Shown one piece after another: positions 1 to 9,525 of a stretch of DNA of 64,000 nt. The translations under genes and the position numbers were made by a program. The stretch is from NCBI GenBank assembly GCA_963789565.1, contig CAWBKX010000002.1:372001-436000 (forward strand), given 5' to 3'. The notes beneath the pieces were generated by a model that worked only from the letters and a program-made list of their open reading frames with translations, ran no database searches and had not been told where the DNA came from. Position 1 is the stretch's first letter. Each line of letters begins with the position of its first letter. The stretch comes from CALAGB01 sp963789565 (GTDB lineage Bacteria > Chloroflexota > Chloroflexia > Thermomicrobiales > Thermomicrobiaceae).

Positions 1-2
1 GA

Positions 3-1364
3 TATCTGGGCCGCGGTGAGCGCGAGAAAGCCTGGCGACTCGCGAGTTCGGTGCTGACCTACACCATCGCGGTGTTGCTGGGAGGCGGGGTTCTCGTCTT
101 CCTCTTCGCCGGACCGCTCATGAGCGTCGTGGTTGCACCAAAGATGGCGCCCGAGCAACAGCACCTGGCAACGAATCTCACGCGGCTGTTGCTTCTCTCG
201 CCGTTGTTGCTCGGGCTTGGTGCGGCAGGAAAAGGGATGCTCGAGGCGCAGGACGCGTTCACCGTGCCCGCGATCGCACCCATCCTCTACAACGTCGGCA
301 TCATCTTCGGGGCGGTCTTCCTCGCGCCACACATGGGCGTGTATGGATTGGCGGTCGGCGTCGTTGCCGGTGCGGCTGGTCACGCAAGTATTCAACTCGT
401 GACGTTGGCTCGGCGCGGGTTGCGCTTCAACCCGTCGCTGTCGCGGCACGTCGAGGGACTCAAAGAGGTGGGCAGATTGATGCTGCCTCGTCTGGTCGGC
501 CAGGCGGCATTCCAGGTGAACTTCATCGTGATGACCAATTTTGCGTCACGACTGGGACAGGGTCGTGTTTCGGCCATCAACTACGCCAATCAGCTTTTCA
601 TGCTCCCTCACGGCATTCTGGCGCTCAGCATCTCCACCGTCATCTTCCCGGCGATGGCCAGGCAATTTGAGCTCGGGCAAACGCGCGAGCTACGACACAC
701 GCTTTCGAGCGCGCTGGCACCGCTCCTCTTTCTTACGATTCCCGCCTCCATCGGACTGTTCATGTTCCGCGTGAGCATCATTCAGGTGTTGCTACAGTTC
801 GGCTCATTTTCATCCAGCTCTACCGCGCTCGTTGCCCATGCGCTGGAATTCTTCGCCGTGGGTTTGATCGCGTTCGCTGTGGTCGAGTCCGTGACTCGGG
901 CTTTCTACGCGATGCATGACACTCGAACGCCGGTCATTGCCTCGGTCATCACCATCGCGGCAAACATATTCTTGAGTTGGCTTCTCTCGCCTCGTTTGGG
1001 AATAGGCGGGCTCGCGCTCAGCATTTCGATCACAACGACGCTCGAAATGGTCATCCTGCTGACGGTCTTGATACGGCGGAACGGCAACTTCGAACCGCAG
1101 TTGTACGCGCAGATCGGCAAAATGCTGCTCGCTGGGGCGATCCTCTACGGCTCGTGTCGGCTGTTGGCGCCGTCACTCGCTCGGGCCACCGACCCGATTC
1201 ACGGCCACAGTCTGACGATGTACGTGGCATTCGCCTTCACACTGGGGACCGTCACCTGCACTTATATGGTCGCCGCCTACTACCTGCGGATCAGCGCGTT
1301 CCAGCAGTTGATGCGTCGCGCTCGGTCACGCATTGTCAGGTTCCAGGACCGACAGCCGAATTGA
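3..1364 (+). CDS. murJ: Lipid II flippase MurJ (5' end missing)
   Basis: This is a polytopic membrane protein of the MurJ/MVF family, which moves lipid II across the cytoplasmic membrane for peptidoglycan synthesis. The frame is open to the window edge and reads YLGRGEREKAWRLASSVL before the first possible in-window GTG (position 51). The gene therefore begins upstream and roughly the first 80 residues are missing. About a dozen hydrophobic segments are visible. Family-typical stretches include FVMTNFASRL-like and INYANQLFMLPHGILALSISTVIFPAMA, here split by short loops. The C-terminus is basic, as in homologues. A -10-like box and lepA follow within 60 bp. I am confident of the family; only the N-terminus is unseen. 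Confidence 0.93.
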   Translation, partial: YLGRGEREKAWRLASSVLTYTIAVLLGGGVLVFLFAGPLMSVVVAPKMAPEQQHLATNLTRLLLLSPLLLGLGAAGKGMLEAQDAFTVPAIAPILYNVGIIFGAVFLAPHMGVYGLAVGVVAGAAGHASIQLVTLARRGLRFNPSLSRHVEGLKEVGRLMLPRLVGQAAFQVNFIVMTNFASRLGQGRVSAINYANQLFMLPHGILALSISTVIFPAMARQFELGQTRELRHTLSSALAPLLFLTIPASIGLFMFRVSIIQVLLQFGSFSSSSTALVAHALEFFAVGLIAFAVVESVTRAFYAMHDTRTPVIASVITIAANIFLSWLLSPRLGIGGLALSISITTTLEMVILLTVLIRRNGNFEPQLYAQIGKMLLAGAILYGSCRLLAPSLARATDPIHGHSLTMYVAFAFTLGTVTCTYMVAAYYLRISAFQQLMRRARSRIVRFQDRQPN

Positions 1365-1375
1365 GCGTCCTTGGG

Positions 1376-1381
1376 TATACT
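1376..1381 (+). promoter_or_regulatory. -10 box (TATACT) before lepA
   Basis: TATACT lies 44 bp upstream of the lepA ATG, just after the murJ stop. No good -35 is visible. The same hexamer recurs before nusA, nuoE and tRNA-Pro in this window. If it is used, transcription starts after 1371, which argues against the longer lepA reading frame that begins there. Confidence 0.35.
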
Positions 1382-1424
1382 TGTGGGTCGGACACCTTCT
1401 GGGAGAGGCCTGCGCGAACAAATC

Positions 1425-3251
1425 ATGACCGATCAATCACTCATTCGAAATTTCAGCATCATTGCGCACATTGACCACGGCAAATCGACGCTTGCCGATC
1501 GGTTGCTCGAGCGTACCCATACGATTTCGGAACGCGAAATGATGGAACAGATCCTCGACTCGATGGACCTCGAGCGCGAAAAAGGGATCACCATCAAGGC
1601 GCGTACGGTTCGCATGGAGTACCCAGCGGCCGACGGGAAGACGTACATTCTCAACCTGATCGATACGCCCGGGCACGTCGATTTTTCCTATGAAGTCAGC
1701 CGCAGCCTGGCCGCGTGCGAGGGTGCCGTGCTGGTCGTCGACGCGGCGCAGGGGATCGAAGCGCAGACCATGGCCAACGTCCACCTGGCAATCGACGGCA
1801 ACCTCGCCCTCGTCGCGGTAGTCAATAAGATCGACCTCCCAAATGCTGAACCTGAGCGCGTCGGACGCGATATCGGGAAATTCATCGGGCTACTCGATGA
1901 CGAGATCATCTTCGCGTCAGCCAAATCCGGAGTGGGAGTCGACGAGACGCTTGAAGCCATTGTCACTAAGATTCCGCCCCCGGATGGGGATCCAAACGCG
2001 GCGTTGAGGGCATTGATATTCGACTCTCATTACGATGCCTACCGTGGCGTGATTGCGTATATCAAGATCGTGGACGGCACGCTGAAAGCGGGCGACACGG
2101 TCCGCATGATCGCGACCGGAAAGCAGACCGAGATGATCGACCTGGGGACGTTCAGGCCGGCGATGAAATCAGTCGATCAGTTGTCAGCAGGCGAAGTCGG
2201 GTACATCGCCACCGGGTTCAAGAACGTTCACGATTGCCAAGTTGGTGACACCGTCACGCTGGCGAGCGCGCCGACGAAGAAGCCTCTCCCAGGCTATCGA
2301 CCGGTCAAGCCAATGGTCTTTGCCGGTTTTTATCCGGTGAATGGCGAGGAATATCCTGAACTGAGGGACGCGCTTGAGCGACTCAAGCTGAACGATGCGT
2401 CGCTGATCTATGAACCAGAGTCTTCTGACGCGCTCGGGTTTGGATTCCGCTGCGGATTTCTTGGCTTGCTTCACATGGAGATCGTGCAGGAGCGCCTCGA
2501 GCGCGAGTACAAGATTGACCTGCTGGCGACCGCGCCGAGTGTCGAATATGAAGTCCTCAAGCGTGACGGCTCGACCTTTCTGGTCGACAACCCGTCGGAG
2601 ATGCCGAATGGCGGTGAGATCGAAGAGATCCGCGAGCCGTGGGTGAAGGCGACCATCATGTCCCCATCCCGTTACATTGGCACCATCATGGACCTGGTGA
2701 CGAGCCGACGTGGCGAGTTAGCCGAGATGGAATATCTCGACGAGGACCGCACGCGCATGACGTTCGGGATCCCGCTCGGTGAGCTGATCGTCGACTTCTA
2801 CGATCAGCTGAAATCGCGCACCCAGGGTTACGCCAGTCTCGACTATCAGTTGGGCGAACATCGACCCTCTCAGCTCGTCAAACTGGACGTCCTGGTCAAT
2901 GGTTCGCCGGTCGACGCACTCTCGATGATCACACACCGTGACACCGCCTATGAACGCGGTCGTGATCTCGTGCAACAGCTGCGTGGCCTCATCCCCCGAC
3001 AGATGTTCGATATCCCAATTCAGGCATCCATTGGCAGCCGCATCATCGCGCGGGAAACCATTCGCGCTCAGCGCAAGAACGTGCTGGCGAAGTGCTATGG
3101 CGGCGACGTCACGCGCAAGCGCAAGCTCCTCGAAAAGCAGAAAGAGGGCAAGGCGCGCATGAAGATGGTCGGCAGCGTCGAAATTCCTCAGGAAGCCTTC
3201 CTCGCCGTACTGAGCATGGGAGGCGACGGTCGCGGAGCAGGGCGCGAATGA
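1425..3251 (+). CDS. lepA: Elongation factor 4 (back-translocating GTPase LepA)
   Basis: A ribosome-associated translational GTPase. The GTPase domain shows G1 HIDHGKST, G3 DTPGHVDF, G4 NKID and G5 SAK. Domain II, two EF-G-like domains and the LepA-specific C-terminal domain follow (RAQRKNVLAKCYGGDVTRKRK cluster, split here at its ends). I chose ATG 1425, giving 608 aa and the usual N-terminus MTDQSLIRNFSIIAHIDHG. An earlier in-frame start at 1371 would add unrelated residues upstream of the putative -10. GGGAGAGG at 1401-1408 is a rather distant ribosome site. The stop overlaps the next gene as ATGA, so the two are translationally coupled. The tail is a few residues longer than usual (GDGRGAGRE). 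Confidence 0.97.
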   Translation: MTDQSLIRNFSIIAHIDHGKSTLADRLLERTHTISEREMMEQILDSMDLEREKGITIKARTVRMEYPAADGKTYILNLIDTPGHVDFSYEVSRSLAACEGAVLVVDAAQGIEAQTMANVHLAIDGNLALVAVVNKIDLPNAEPERVGRDIGKFIGLLDDEIIFASAKSGVGVDETLEAIVTKIPPPDGDPNAALRALIFDSHYDAYRGVIAYIKIVDGTLKAGDTVRMIATGKQTEMIDLGTFRPAMKSVDQLSAGEVGYIATGFKNVHDCQVGDTVTLASAPTKKPLPGYRPVKPMVFAGFYPVNGEEYPELRDALERLKLNDASLIYEPESSDALGFGFRCGFLGLLHMEIVQERLEREYKIDLLATAPSVEYEVLKRDGSTFLVDNPSEMPNGGEIEEIREPWVKATIMSPSRYIGTIMDLVTSRRGELAEMEYLDEDRTRMTFGIPLGELIVDFYDQLKSRTQGYASLDYQLGEHRPSQLVKLDVLVNGSPVDALSMITHRDTAYERGRDLVQQLRGLIPRQMFDIPIQASIGSRIIARETIRAQRKNVLAKCYGGDVTRKRKLLEKQKEGKARMKMVGSVEIPQEAFLAVLSMGGDGRGAGRE

Positions 3252-4624
3252 GCGGCGCCACGCCACACATCACGGTGGTTGGGCTGGGTCCCGGTGATCC
3301 TGGTCTCCTGACGCGGCAGACCAGTGAGTTGTTACAGCGGGGAAACGTCTTCCTCAGAACACGCATTCACCCCACGCTGGAAGCTATGTCCGAATCTGAA
3401 GGGTGGCAGTCGTTCGATCACCTGTATGAATCGGGCACCACGTTCGAAGACGTCTACACTTCGATCGTCGCGGAACTGCTGAAAGCCGCGCTAAACGAGC
3501 CGATCGTCTATGCCGTTCCCGGTCACCCACTGTTCGGAGAGGCTACCGTCCGCCGTTTGATAAACCGGGCTGTCGAATGCGGTGTGAGCGTGGATGTCTT
3601 TCCTGCTGTCAGCTTTCTCGACACGGTCGCGACAACTCTGCGGATCGATCCGCTCAACGAAGACCTGCAGATCGTCGACGCATTGGACATTGCAGCGGCG
3701 TCCGAAGCGCAGCCGTATGCAGGTGGGCTCCTGCCGATATCGCCGTTGCGACCCGCGGTAATCGCTCAAATTTATTCCGATCGCGTTGCCTCGGCTGTCA
3801 AGCTGGCGATGTCGCAGGTCTATCCTGATGACCTCGAAGTGACGCTGGTGACCGCCACCGGGTCCGCCGTTGAAACCGCCGTGACGATTCCGCTTCACGA
3901 ATTGGACCAGCAGGACGTGGATCATCTCAGCAGCCTCTACGTTCCCGCGATCGATCCACTCGACGTGAATCGGGTGAGCGAGGGTCTACAGCGCATCGTG
4001 GCGCGTCTTAGAGCGCCCGGCGGATGTCCGTGGGATCGAGAACAAACGCACGAGTCTCTCACGCGCCATATGCTCGAAGAAGCCTACGAGGTGATCGACG
4101 CCGTCGAGCGAGACGCTCAGGATGATCTTCAGGAAGAGCTCGGCGACGTGCTTTTGCAGGTTTACTTGCACGCGCAAATCGCGGAGGAAGCGGGCGATTT
4201 CGCGCTCGAGGATGTGGTCGAGACTCTCTCGAGCAAGCTGGTGCGCCGCCACCCGCACGTCTTTGGCGATCGCCAAATCTCAACGTCGGGTGACGTGGTG
4301 AAGGCATGGGATCAGATCAAGCAAGAGGAGCGATCGGGGCAGGTAGAGAAATCACCGTCACCGTTCGCATCCATCCCAGCATCCTTGCCCGCACTCACTC
4401 GCGCACAAACCGTCATGCGGCGTGCGCGTTCGCTGGGCGTAGAGGTCTCCACAGAAGGTCAGCTACGAGCCCCGGTCGGCGCAATCGACGAGATCGCAAC
4501 CAGTCTGGCGGCGATTGCCGCGCAGGCAGATGCCGAGGGAGTTGACGCGGAACAGGCTTTGCGCCGCTGGACGAATGCGCTCGTCGAATCGTTAGAGAAG
4601 GCAATTCAATCGCGAACAACGTGA
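3248..4624 (+). CDS. Tetrapyrrole methylase-MazG fusion (YabN-like) nucleoside triphosphate pyrophosphohydrolase
   Basis: A two-domain protein of 458 aa. Residues about 5-220 form a SAM-dependent tetrapyrrole-methylase-type fold opening with VVGLGPGDPGLLT. Residues about 250-380 form a MazG domain with the family motif GGCPWDREQTHESL, then EEAYEVIDAV and EELGDVLLQV, whose Glu/Asp residues bind Mg2+. MazG hydrolyses non-canonical or excess NTPs to NMPs. The fusion matches Bacillus YabN. What the methylase half does is not known for this fusion, and I do not infer a tetrapyrrole role because no heme or cobalamin genes are nearby. ATG 3248 overlaps the lepA stop by 4 nt, fixing the start. It is followed 48 bp later by aspS. 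Confidence 0.9.
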   Translation: MSGATPHITVVGLGPGDPGLLTRQTSELLQRGNVFLRTRIHPTLEAMSESEGWQSFDHLYESGTTFEDVYTSIVAELLKAALNEPIVYAVPGHPLFGEATVRRLINRAVECGVSVDVFPAVSFLDTVATTLRIDPLNEDLQIVDALDIAAASEAQPYAGGLLPISPLRPAVIAQIYSDRVASAVKLAMSQVYPDDLEVTLVTATGSAVETAVTIPLHELDQQDVDHLSSLYVPAIDPLDVNRVSEGLQRIVARLRAPGGCPWDREQTHESLTRHMLEEAYEVIDAVERDAQDDLQEELGDVLLQVYLHAQIAEEAGDFALEDVVETLSSKLVRRHPHVFGDRQISTSGDVVKAWDQIKQEERSGQVEKSPSPFASIPASLPALTRAQTVMRRARSLGVEVSTEGQLRAPVGAIDEIATSLAAIAAQADAEGVDAEQALRRWTNALVESLEKAIQSRTT

Positions 4625-4672
4625 TGGTGGAAACGAAAACGTTGATGCAGACAGAAAGAGAGCGTTCCCCGC

Positions 4673-6508
4673 ATGATCGATGAGTCGACTCAGAAGGTTC
4701 TCCGGCCGGGCCAGCGTCGCTATTCGGACTGCGGCGAACTGAGGCTGTCCGACGTCGGCAAGATCGTGACGGTCAAGGGCTGGGTCAATCGACGTCGCGA
4801 TCACGGTGGTCTCATCTTCCTCGATCTGCGCGATCGCTATGGCATGACTCAGGTCGTCGCCAACCCCGAGGAATCGCCGGCAGCTCATCATATTGCCGAG
4901 TCGGTTCGCAGCGAATTCGTCCTTTCAGTTACTGGAACAGTCGAAAAACGACCCGCCGGAACGGCAAATGAAACGCTCTCGACGGGCGAGATTGAAGTCC
5001 ACGCGTCCGCGATCGAGATTCTCAACCCCTCCAAGACGCCGCCCATCTACATCGCCGACGAGGGGCAGGTGGATGAGTCGCTGCGCCTCGAATATCGCTA
5101 TCTGGATCTGCGGCGACCGCACATGCAGCAGAATCTGATGCTGCGCCATCGAGCAGTCAAATTCATTCGTGACTATCTCGATGCACGCAGTTTCGTGGAG
5201 ATTGAGACGCCCGCCCTGATGAAGAGCACGCCCGAGGGCGCTCGCGATTATGTCGTTCCGAGCAGACTTTATCCCGGAGAATTCTACGCACTCCCGCAAT
5301 CGCCCCAGCAGCTCAAACAGCTCCTGATGGTTTCCGGGATGGATCGCTACTATCAAATCGTCCGCTGCTTCCGCGATGAAGACCAGCGCGCCGATCGACA
5401 GCCCGAGTTCACGCAGCTCGATCTCGAGATGTCATTCGTCGACCGCGAGGATGTGTTGCGGTTGATGGAAGGGCTCTATACCGGCCTGTTCGAAACACTT
5501 TCCAGCAAGCCGATTCTGGAAAAGCCCTTCCCTCGATTGACGTACGCGGAGTCGATGCGACGCTATGGCAATGACAAGCCCGATCTACGATTCGGCATGG
5601 AGATTCGGGAGGTCACCGACATTGTCGCCGAGAGCGAATTCGGCGTCTTTGCCAACTCGGCAAAATCCGGCGGCGTGGTACGGTGCGTTGTGGCACCCGG
5701 CCAGGCCGACATGACACGCGGTCAGATCGATCAACTCACCGACATTGCCAAGTCATTCGGCGCCAAGGGGCTGGTCTGGATCGGTCTGCAACCGGGCGAT
5801 GAGACCGACGTCACACTGCGCTCTCCGATCGCCAAATTCCTTAGCGCGGTTGAAGTCGACCAGATGGTGGAGCGACTTGGTGCGCAGCCAGGCGACATGC
5901 TGCTTCTTGTCGCCGACACAGAGCCGGTGGCCGCCAACGTTCTGGGTCGATTGCGCAGTCATCTGGGACGCGAACTCGGTCTCATTGACGATAGCGTGCA
6001 TGCCTTCTGCTGGGTACTCGACTTCCCCATGTACGAATGGGACGACGAGAATGACCGGTGGGAAGCTATGCACCACCCCTTCACCTCGCCCATGGACGAA
6101 GACATTGAGCTTCTGGACAGCGATCCCGGCACCGTGCGGGCCAAAGCGTATGATCTGGTCCTTGACGGACTCGAGCTCGGCAGCGGCAGCATCCGTATCC
6201 ACCGGCGTGAAGTGCAGAACAAGATCTTTGAGATTATGGGATATGACGCCCCAGAGATCGAACACCGCTTCGGACACTTGCTTCGCGCTTTCGAATACGG
6301 GGCACCGCCGCATGGCGGCATGGCTCCCGGCATCGACCGCACGGTCATGATTCTCGCGGGCGAAGAGAACATTCGCGAGGTGATCGCCTTCCCCAAGAAC
6401 CAGGGTGCCCAGGATCTGATGATGGGCGCTCCGTCAACGATCGACGACAAGCAACTGGATGAGTTGCATATTCGCGTCGTTCAGCCGAAGGCCGATCAGA
6501 AGAAATAG
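4673..6508 (+). CDS. aspS: Aspartyl-tRNA synthetase (bacterial type)
   Basis: A class II aminoacyl-tRNA synthetase of 611 aa, the normal length of the bacterial AspRS. An N-terminal OB-fold anticodon-binding domain (GWVNRRRDHGGLIFLDLRDR) is followed by the catalytic core. Motif 2 reads FRDEDQRADRQPEFTQLD and motif 3 GMAPGIDR. The bacterial GAD insertion (about residues 290-420) lies between motifs 2 and 3. The sequence alone does not tell whether it is discriminating for tRNA-Asp or also charges tRNA-Asn. ATG 4673 follows an AGAGAGCG stretch. The next gene starts 12 bp downstream, probably on the same transcript. Confidence 0.97.
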   Translation: MIDESTQKVLRPGQRRYSDCGELRLSDVGKIVTVKGWVNRRRDHGGLIFLDLRDRYGMTQVVANPEESPAAHHIAESVRSEFVLSVTGTVEKRPAGTANETLSTGEIEVHASAIEILNPSKTPPIYIADEGQVDESLRLEYRYLDLRRPHMQQNLMLRHRAVKFIRDYLDARSFVEIETPALMKSTPEGARDYVVPSRLYPGEFYALPQSPQQLKQLLMVSGMDRYYQIVRCFRDEDQRADRQPEFTQLDLEMSFVDREDVLRLMEGLYTGLFETLSSKPILEKPFPRLTYAESMRRYGNDKPDLRFGMEIREVTDIVAESEFGVFANSAKSGGVVRCVVAPGQADMTRGQIDQLTDIAKSFGAKGLVWIGLQPGDETDVTLRSPIAKFLSAVEVDQMVERLGAQPGDMLLLVADTEPVAANVLGRLRSHLGRELGLIDDSVHAFCWVLDFPMYEWDDENDRWEAMHHPFTSPMDEDIELLDSDPGTVRAKAYDLVLDGLELGSGSIRIHRREVQNKIFEIMGYDAPEIEHRFGHLLRAFEYGAPPHGGMAPGIDRTVMILAGEENIREVIAFPKNQGAQDLMMGAPSTIDDKQLDELHIRVVQPKADQKK

Positions 6509-6520
6509 GAGTCCGAGCGC

Positions 6521-6886
6521 ATGGCCGTCGCCGCCTCCCGTCCAGCAAACTCAACAGTTGAGCGAGTCGGGACTGGCGTGGAATTGCCTGTCGACGTGTC
6601 AGCGCTCGCACAACCGCAGGCCGAAAATCAACAGCAAGTCAAGCGCGACCTGGGTCGCAACGTCGGAAACGAACGACCGGTCGCCGCGATTCAGTTTGTT
6701 GACGCGGATTCGGGTGATGAAGCGCATGCGTTTGTGCGCGCCGAGGACGATTTGGTGATGCTCGGTCTGTCGTTGCGCGGCGATGGTGATATCGAAGTGG
6801 GAATGCAGCTCGAGGACCTGGATAGGCTCATCGCTGCTCTCAAGTCCGCACTAGCAATTGTGAGATCTGCCGATCCGAACCGCTGA
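6521..6886 (+). CDS. Small protein of unknown function downstream of aspS
   Basis: A 121-aa protein I do not recognise. ATAGGAG lies 9 nt before ATG 6521, 12 bp after aspS, so it is probably co-transcribed. The first 50 residues are Ala/Gln/Asn/Val-rich and look disordered. Residues about 50-115 alternate hydrophobic and acidic residues (HAFVRAEDDLVMLGLSLRGD), then a helix ending in DLDRLIAALKSAL. This resembles a small alpha/beta domain. No Cys, membrane segment or signal peptide is present. The coding character is supported by the ribosome site and by the hairpin that begins at its stop codon. No function is proposed. Confidence 0.6.
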   Translation: MAVAASRPANSTVERVGTGVELPVDVSALAQPQAENQQQVKRDLGRNVGNERPVAAIQFVDADSGDEAHAFVRAEDDLVMLGLSLRGDGDIEVGMQLEDLDRLIAALKSALAIVRSADPNR

Positions 6887-6910
6887 ACCGGGCACCAAAC
6901 TCCCGGTTCA
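6884..6910. terminator. Hairpin between convergent genes
   Basis: TGAACCGGG pairs with CCCGGTTCA across a 9-nt loop. The left arm includes the stop codon of the preceding small gene. It sits between convergent genes, but no real T-tract follows on either strand, so its terminator role is only plausible. Confidence 0.4.
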
Positions 6911-6979
6911 CCTCTTCCCGATACGGTGATCACGTCGGACGACCTTGAAGTCTCGCGCTTGAATTCGAACCAGAATTCC

Positions 6980-7981
6980 TTATGGAACCCAGGACATCGA
7001 CGAGGTCGCGTCGATGTTGCCGTCCGAGAAAAGTTTCGAGACTGACGAAGCGGATGGTGTACCGCTGCCGTCGACGCTGAAGCTCACGTACGACACTTTG
7101 AAGGTATCGCCGTCCTCTTCGAAGAACGCGATCTGGCTGCCGTCCGGTGACCACACGGGAGACGCCAACATCTTACCGTGCGTCAGCTGAGTCGGTGGTC
7201 CGCCGGATGCAGGCACGACCCACAGATCGTTCGCGGCACCGTCACGCTGGATGAAGGCGATCCATTTGCCGTCTGGCGACCAAACGCCATCAAACGCCCC
7301 AGAATCCGCGGTGACCAGCGAGGTGAGCTTTCCGGTACTGACATCCACCACCCATAAACCAGTCGTTCGCTGAGTGTCGTTTTGCATCGTCGTCCGCTGA
7401 GTGAACACCAGTTGAGTTCCATCAGGCGAGAAGGACGGGTTCTCAACGTTGTCGCCGTTAACCGTGGATGCCGCGATCTGATGCGGCGGGTTCCCCAACC
7501 CGGTCATGATCCACAGGAAATCCTTGGCGGTCTGGAGATCACTCACATAGGCGATTGTGTCGCCCGAGGGTGCCCAGTTCGGATCGAGTGCCCACACGGC
7601 GTTGTCGACGTAGTTCTTGGTCCCTTCCTGGCCCTGCGGTTGGTTCTTCGTCAGCTGCGCCATATCGTTGGTCGAAATGTTGTACGAATAGAGATCCGAA
7701 AAGGCATCGCCGGTGCGGATGAACGCGAAGCGATTTCCGTCGCTCGACCATGTCGGAAAGGATGCGTCGCCGACATGAGTGATCTGATGGACGCTGCCGT
7801 CCCACATATAGATATCACCATTTTGTGCGAAGAGGATCTTACCTGAGGGCTTCGCATCAGCCTGAGCGTTGCGCGTCAAGCTCGGGTCGGGAGTGCCGCA
7901 CGCGCTTAGCGCCGCGAGGATCAGTAGGGCCATCAAAAACAGGTGGCTTGTTCGAATCAGCCGATCTTTGACGACGGTCAT
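6980..7981 (-). CDS. Lipoprotein with TolB-like beta-propeller repeats
   Basis: A 333-aa protein starting with a basic segment, a hydrophobic stretch (HLFLMALLILAALSAC) and a lipobox LSAC, so it is predicted to be a lipid-anchored surface protein. The remainder carries repeated PD40/WD40-like blades of the TolB type: ILFAQNGDIYMWDG, FPTWSSDGNRFAFIR, DPNWAPSGDTIAYVS, NPSFSPDGTQLVFTQ, GVWSPDGKWIAFIQ, SPVWSPDGSQIAFFE. It is the last gene of the 13.4-7.0 kb minus-strand operon, and its ATG overlaps the murE stop by 4 nt. A cell-surface scaffold or binding function fits. I do not call it TolB proper, since no Tol-Pal genes are present. Confidence 0.85.
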   Translation of the reverse strand: MTVVKDRLIRTSHLFLMALLILAALSACGTPDPSLTRNAQADAKPSGKILFAQNGDIYMWDGSVHQITHVGDASFPTWSSDGNRFAFIRTGDAFSDLYSYNISTNDMAQLTKNQPQGQEGTKNYVDNAVWALDPNWAPSGDTIAYVSDLQTAKDFLWIMTGLGNPPHQIAASTVNGDNVENPSFSPDGTQLVFTQRTTMQNDTQRTTGLWVVDVSTGKLTSLVTADSGAFDGVWSPDGKWIAFIQRDGAANDLWVVPASGGPPTQLTHGKMLASPVWSPDGSQIAFFEEDGDTFKVSYVSFSVDGSGTPSASSVSKLFSDGNIDATSSMSWVP

Positions 7982-9525
7982 CTGCGTTCCATCCTGCCGG
8001 CACCCGAATACCCGTGAGCATGGAGTGCCGCTCGAGCGGCCGACGCTTCATCCCATGGCCGCCGCTCTGAACCGTAGATTATGCATTGTTCATGGCCCTT
8101 GCCGGCCAAAAGCACGACGTCTCCAGGATTGGCTGCCGCAAAGGCTGCTTCGATGGCCTCCTGGCGATTTTCGCGCCGAACGAAATCGCGGCCCTCACTC
8201 GCCCCGGCCCCTGTGGCACCCCGAGCGATTTCATCGATTATGACATCTGGGTCTTCAAAGCGTGGGTCCTCAGAGGTGAAAACCGCAAAGTCCGCATGTT
8301 TGGCGGCCACTGCGCCTTGGGTGCCTCGTTTGGCGATATCTCGTTCTCCCGCGCTTCCGAAGACGACGATCACGCGTCCATCGTTTAACGAACGAAGCAG
8401 GTGAATCGTCTTCTCGATCGAGTCGGGGGTATGCGCATAGTCGACGAACACGTTGAATGGTTGTCCCTCATCGACGCGCGCCAGGCGACCGGGAACCGCC
8501 GCAAGCGACTCCAACCCGCCAACGACGGTTGCAACGTCCAACCCCGCGAGTGTGGCCGCTCCCGCCGCAGCCAGAGCATTCGCGACGTTGTAGTCGCCAA
8601 TGAGTTTCAGGCGAACCGGACGAGTTTCCCCATTGATTGTGACGTCAAATGCCGTTCCGTCGCGGCTCACCTGAACGTTGGATGCAAAAAGATCACTGCT
8701 TTTGTCAGTGGCGCTAAACCACAGGACTGGCTCGCTTCCAGCGTAATCAGCGACGGAGCGCGCGCCAGGATCGTCGCGATTCAAAACCACTCCGTGAGGA
8801 AATGATCGGTTCTCGCGGGTCGCGACGGCTTCCAACAAGCGCGCCTTGGCCCGTCGGTAGGCTTCGACAGTGCCGTGAAAATCGAGGTGCTCATGGGTAA
8901 TGTTGGTCACGACTCCGATATCGAATGGGCACGTATCGAGTCGATGTAGCTCCAAACCATGAGACGTCGCTTCGAGAATTGACCAATCGACGTGCGCTTC
9001 TCTCATCTGACTCAGAAGACCTTGGATCTCGAGCGATTCCGGAGTGGTTTGGCGCGTGTCGTGCTCGGTGATCTCGTCCGCTATACGAACCGATACGGTG
9101 CCGATCATCCCGGTTCGCAGTCCCGCATGACGCAGAATGGCGTCAATGAGAAACGTCGTCGTCGTCTTACCATCAGTTCCGGTCACGCCGATGACTCCCA
9201 TGGACGCTCCCGGGCTCTCCAAGAATCGCTCCGCGATGCGAGCCAGGCTGGCCCGAGTGTCCGCCACTTGCGCGGCGGCCTCAAATGCATCGACATCGGG
9301 GGACCACTGCTCCACCAGTGCGGCGACGGCGCCACGCGACCAAGCGTCGCGCAAGAACGCATGCCCGTCGACGTAGCCCCCTCGCATCGCCACGAATAGC
9401 GTCCCTGGCGCCGCTTGGCGGGAGTCATAGCATACGGAGGTAATGAGGGTGTCGCTCGGTCCCGCCACATGCAACGTCGTCTCACGTGCGAGCAGGTCCT
9501 TGAAGCGGCAGGCAAAGCTATTCAC
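7978..9525 (-). CDS. murE: UDP-N-acetylmuramyl-tripeptide synthetase MurE
   Basis: A cytoplasmic Mur ligase of 515 aa that adds the third residue (a diamino acid) to UDP-MurNAc-L-Ala-D-Glu. The N-terminal substrate domain (CYDSRQAAPGTLFVAMRG) is followed by the ATP P-loop GVTGTDGKTTTT and a C-terminal domain with AGKGHEQ. The diamino-acid recognition region reads TSEDPRFEDP. It keeps the D-P-R core seen in meso-DAP enzymes (DNPR) but has ED instead of DN, so the substrate (mDAP, Lys or Orn) is open. The start is GTG 9525, overlapping the FemAB stop as GTGA. A longer frame would run far into femAB. It is coupled to its neighbours on both sides. Confidence 0.94.
   Translation of the reverse strand: MNSFACRFKDLLARETTLHVAGPSDTLITSVCYDSRQAAPGTLFVAMRGGYVDGHAFLRDAWSRGAVAALVEQWSPDVDAFEAAAQVADTRASLARIAERFLESPGASMGVIGVTGTDGKTTTTFLIDAILRHAGLRTGMIGTVSVRIADEITEHDTRQTTPESLEIQGLLSQMREAHVDWSILEATSHGLELHRLDTCPFDIGVVTNITHEHLDFHGTVEAYRRAKARLLEAVATRENRSFPHGVVLNRDDPGARSVADYAGSEPVLWFSATDKSSDLFASNVQVSRDGTAFDVTINGETRPVRLKLIGDYNVANALAAAGAATLAGLDVATVVGGLESLAAVPGRLARVDEGQPFNVFVDYAHTPDSIEKTIHLLRSLNDGRVIVVFGSAGERDIAKRGTQGAVAAKHADFAVFTSEDPRFEDPDVIIDEIARGATGAGASEGRDFVRRENRQEAIEAAFAAANPGDVVLLAGKGHEQCIIYGSERRPWDEASAARAALHAHGYSGAGRMERR

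Noticed and set aside
1371..1424. Upstream extension of lepA
   Set aside because: It starts before the TATACT box and encodes residues unlike LepA N-termini; ATG 1425 gives the normal protein.
2718..3266. 182-aa minus-strand frame inside lepA
   Set aside because: It lies opposite a clear conserved gene, has no ribosome site and no recognisable domain; it is a shadow of GC-rich codon use.
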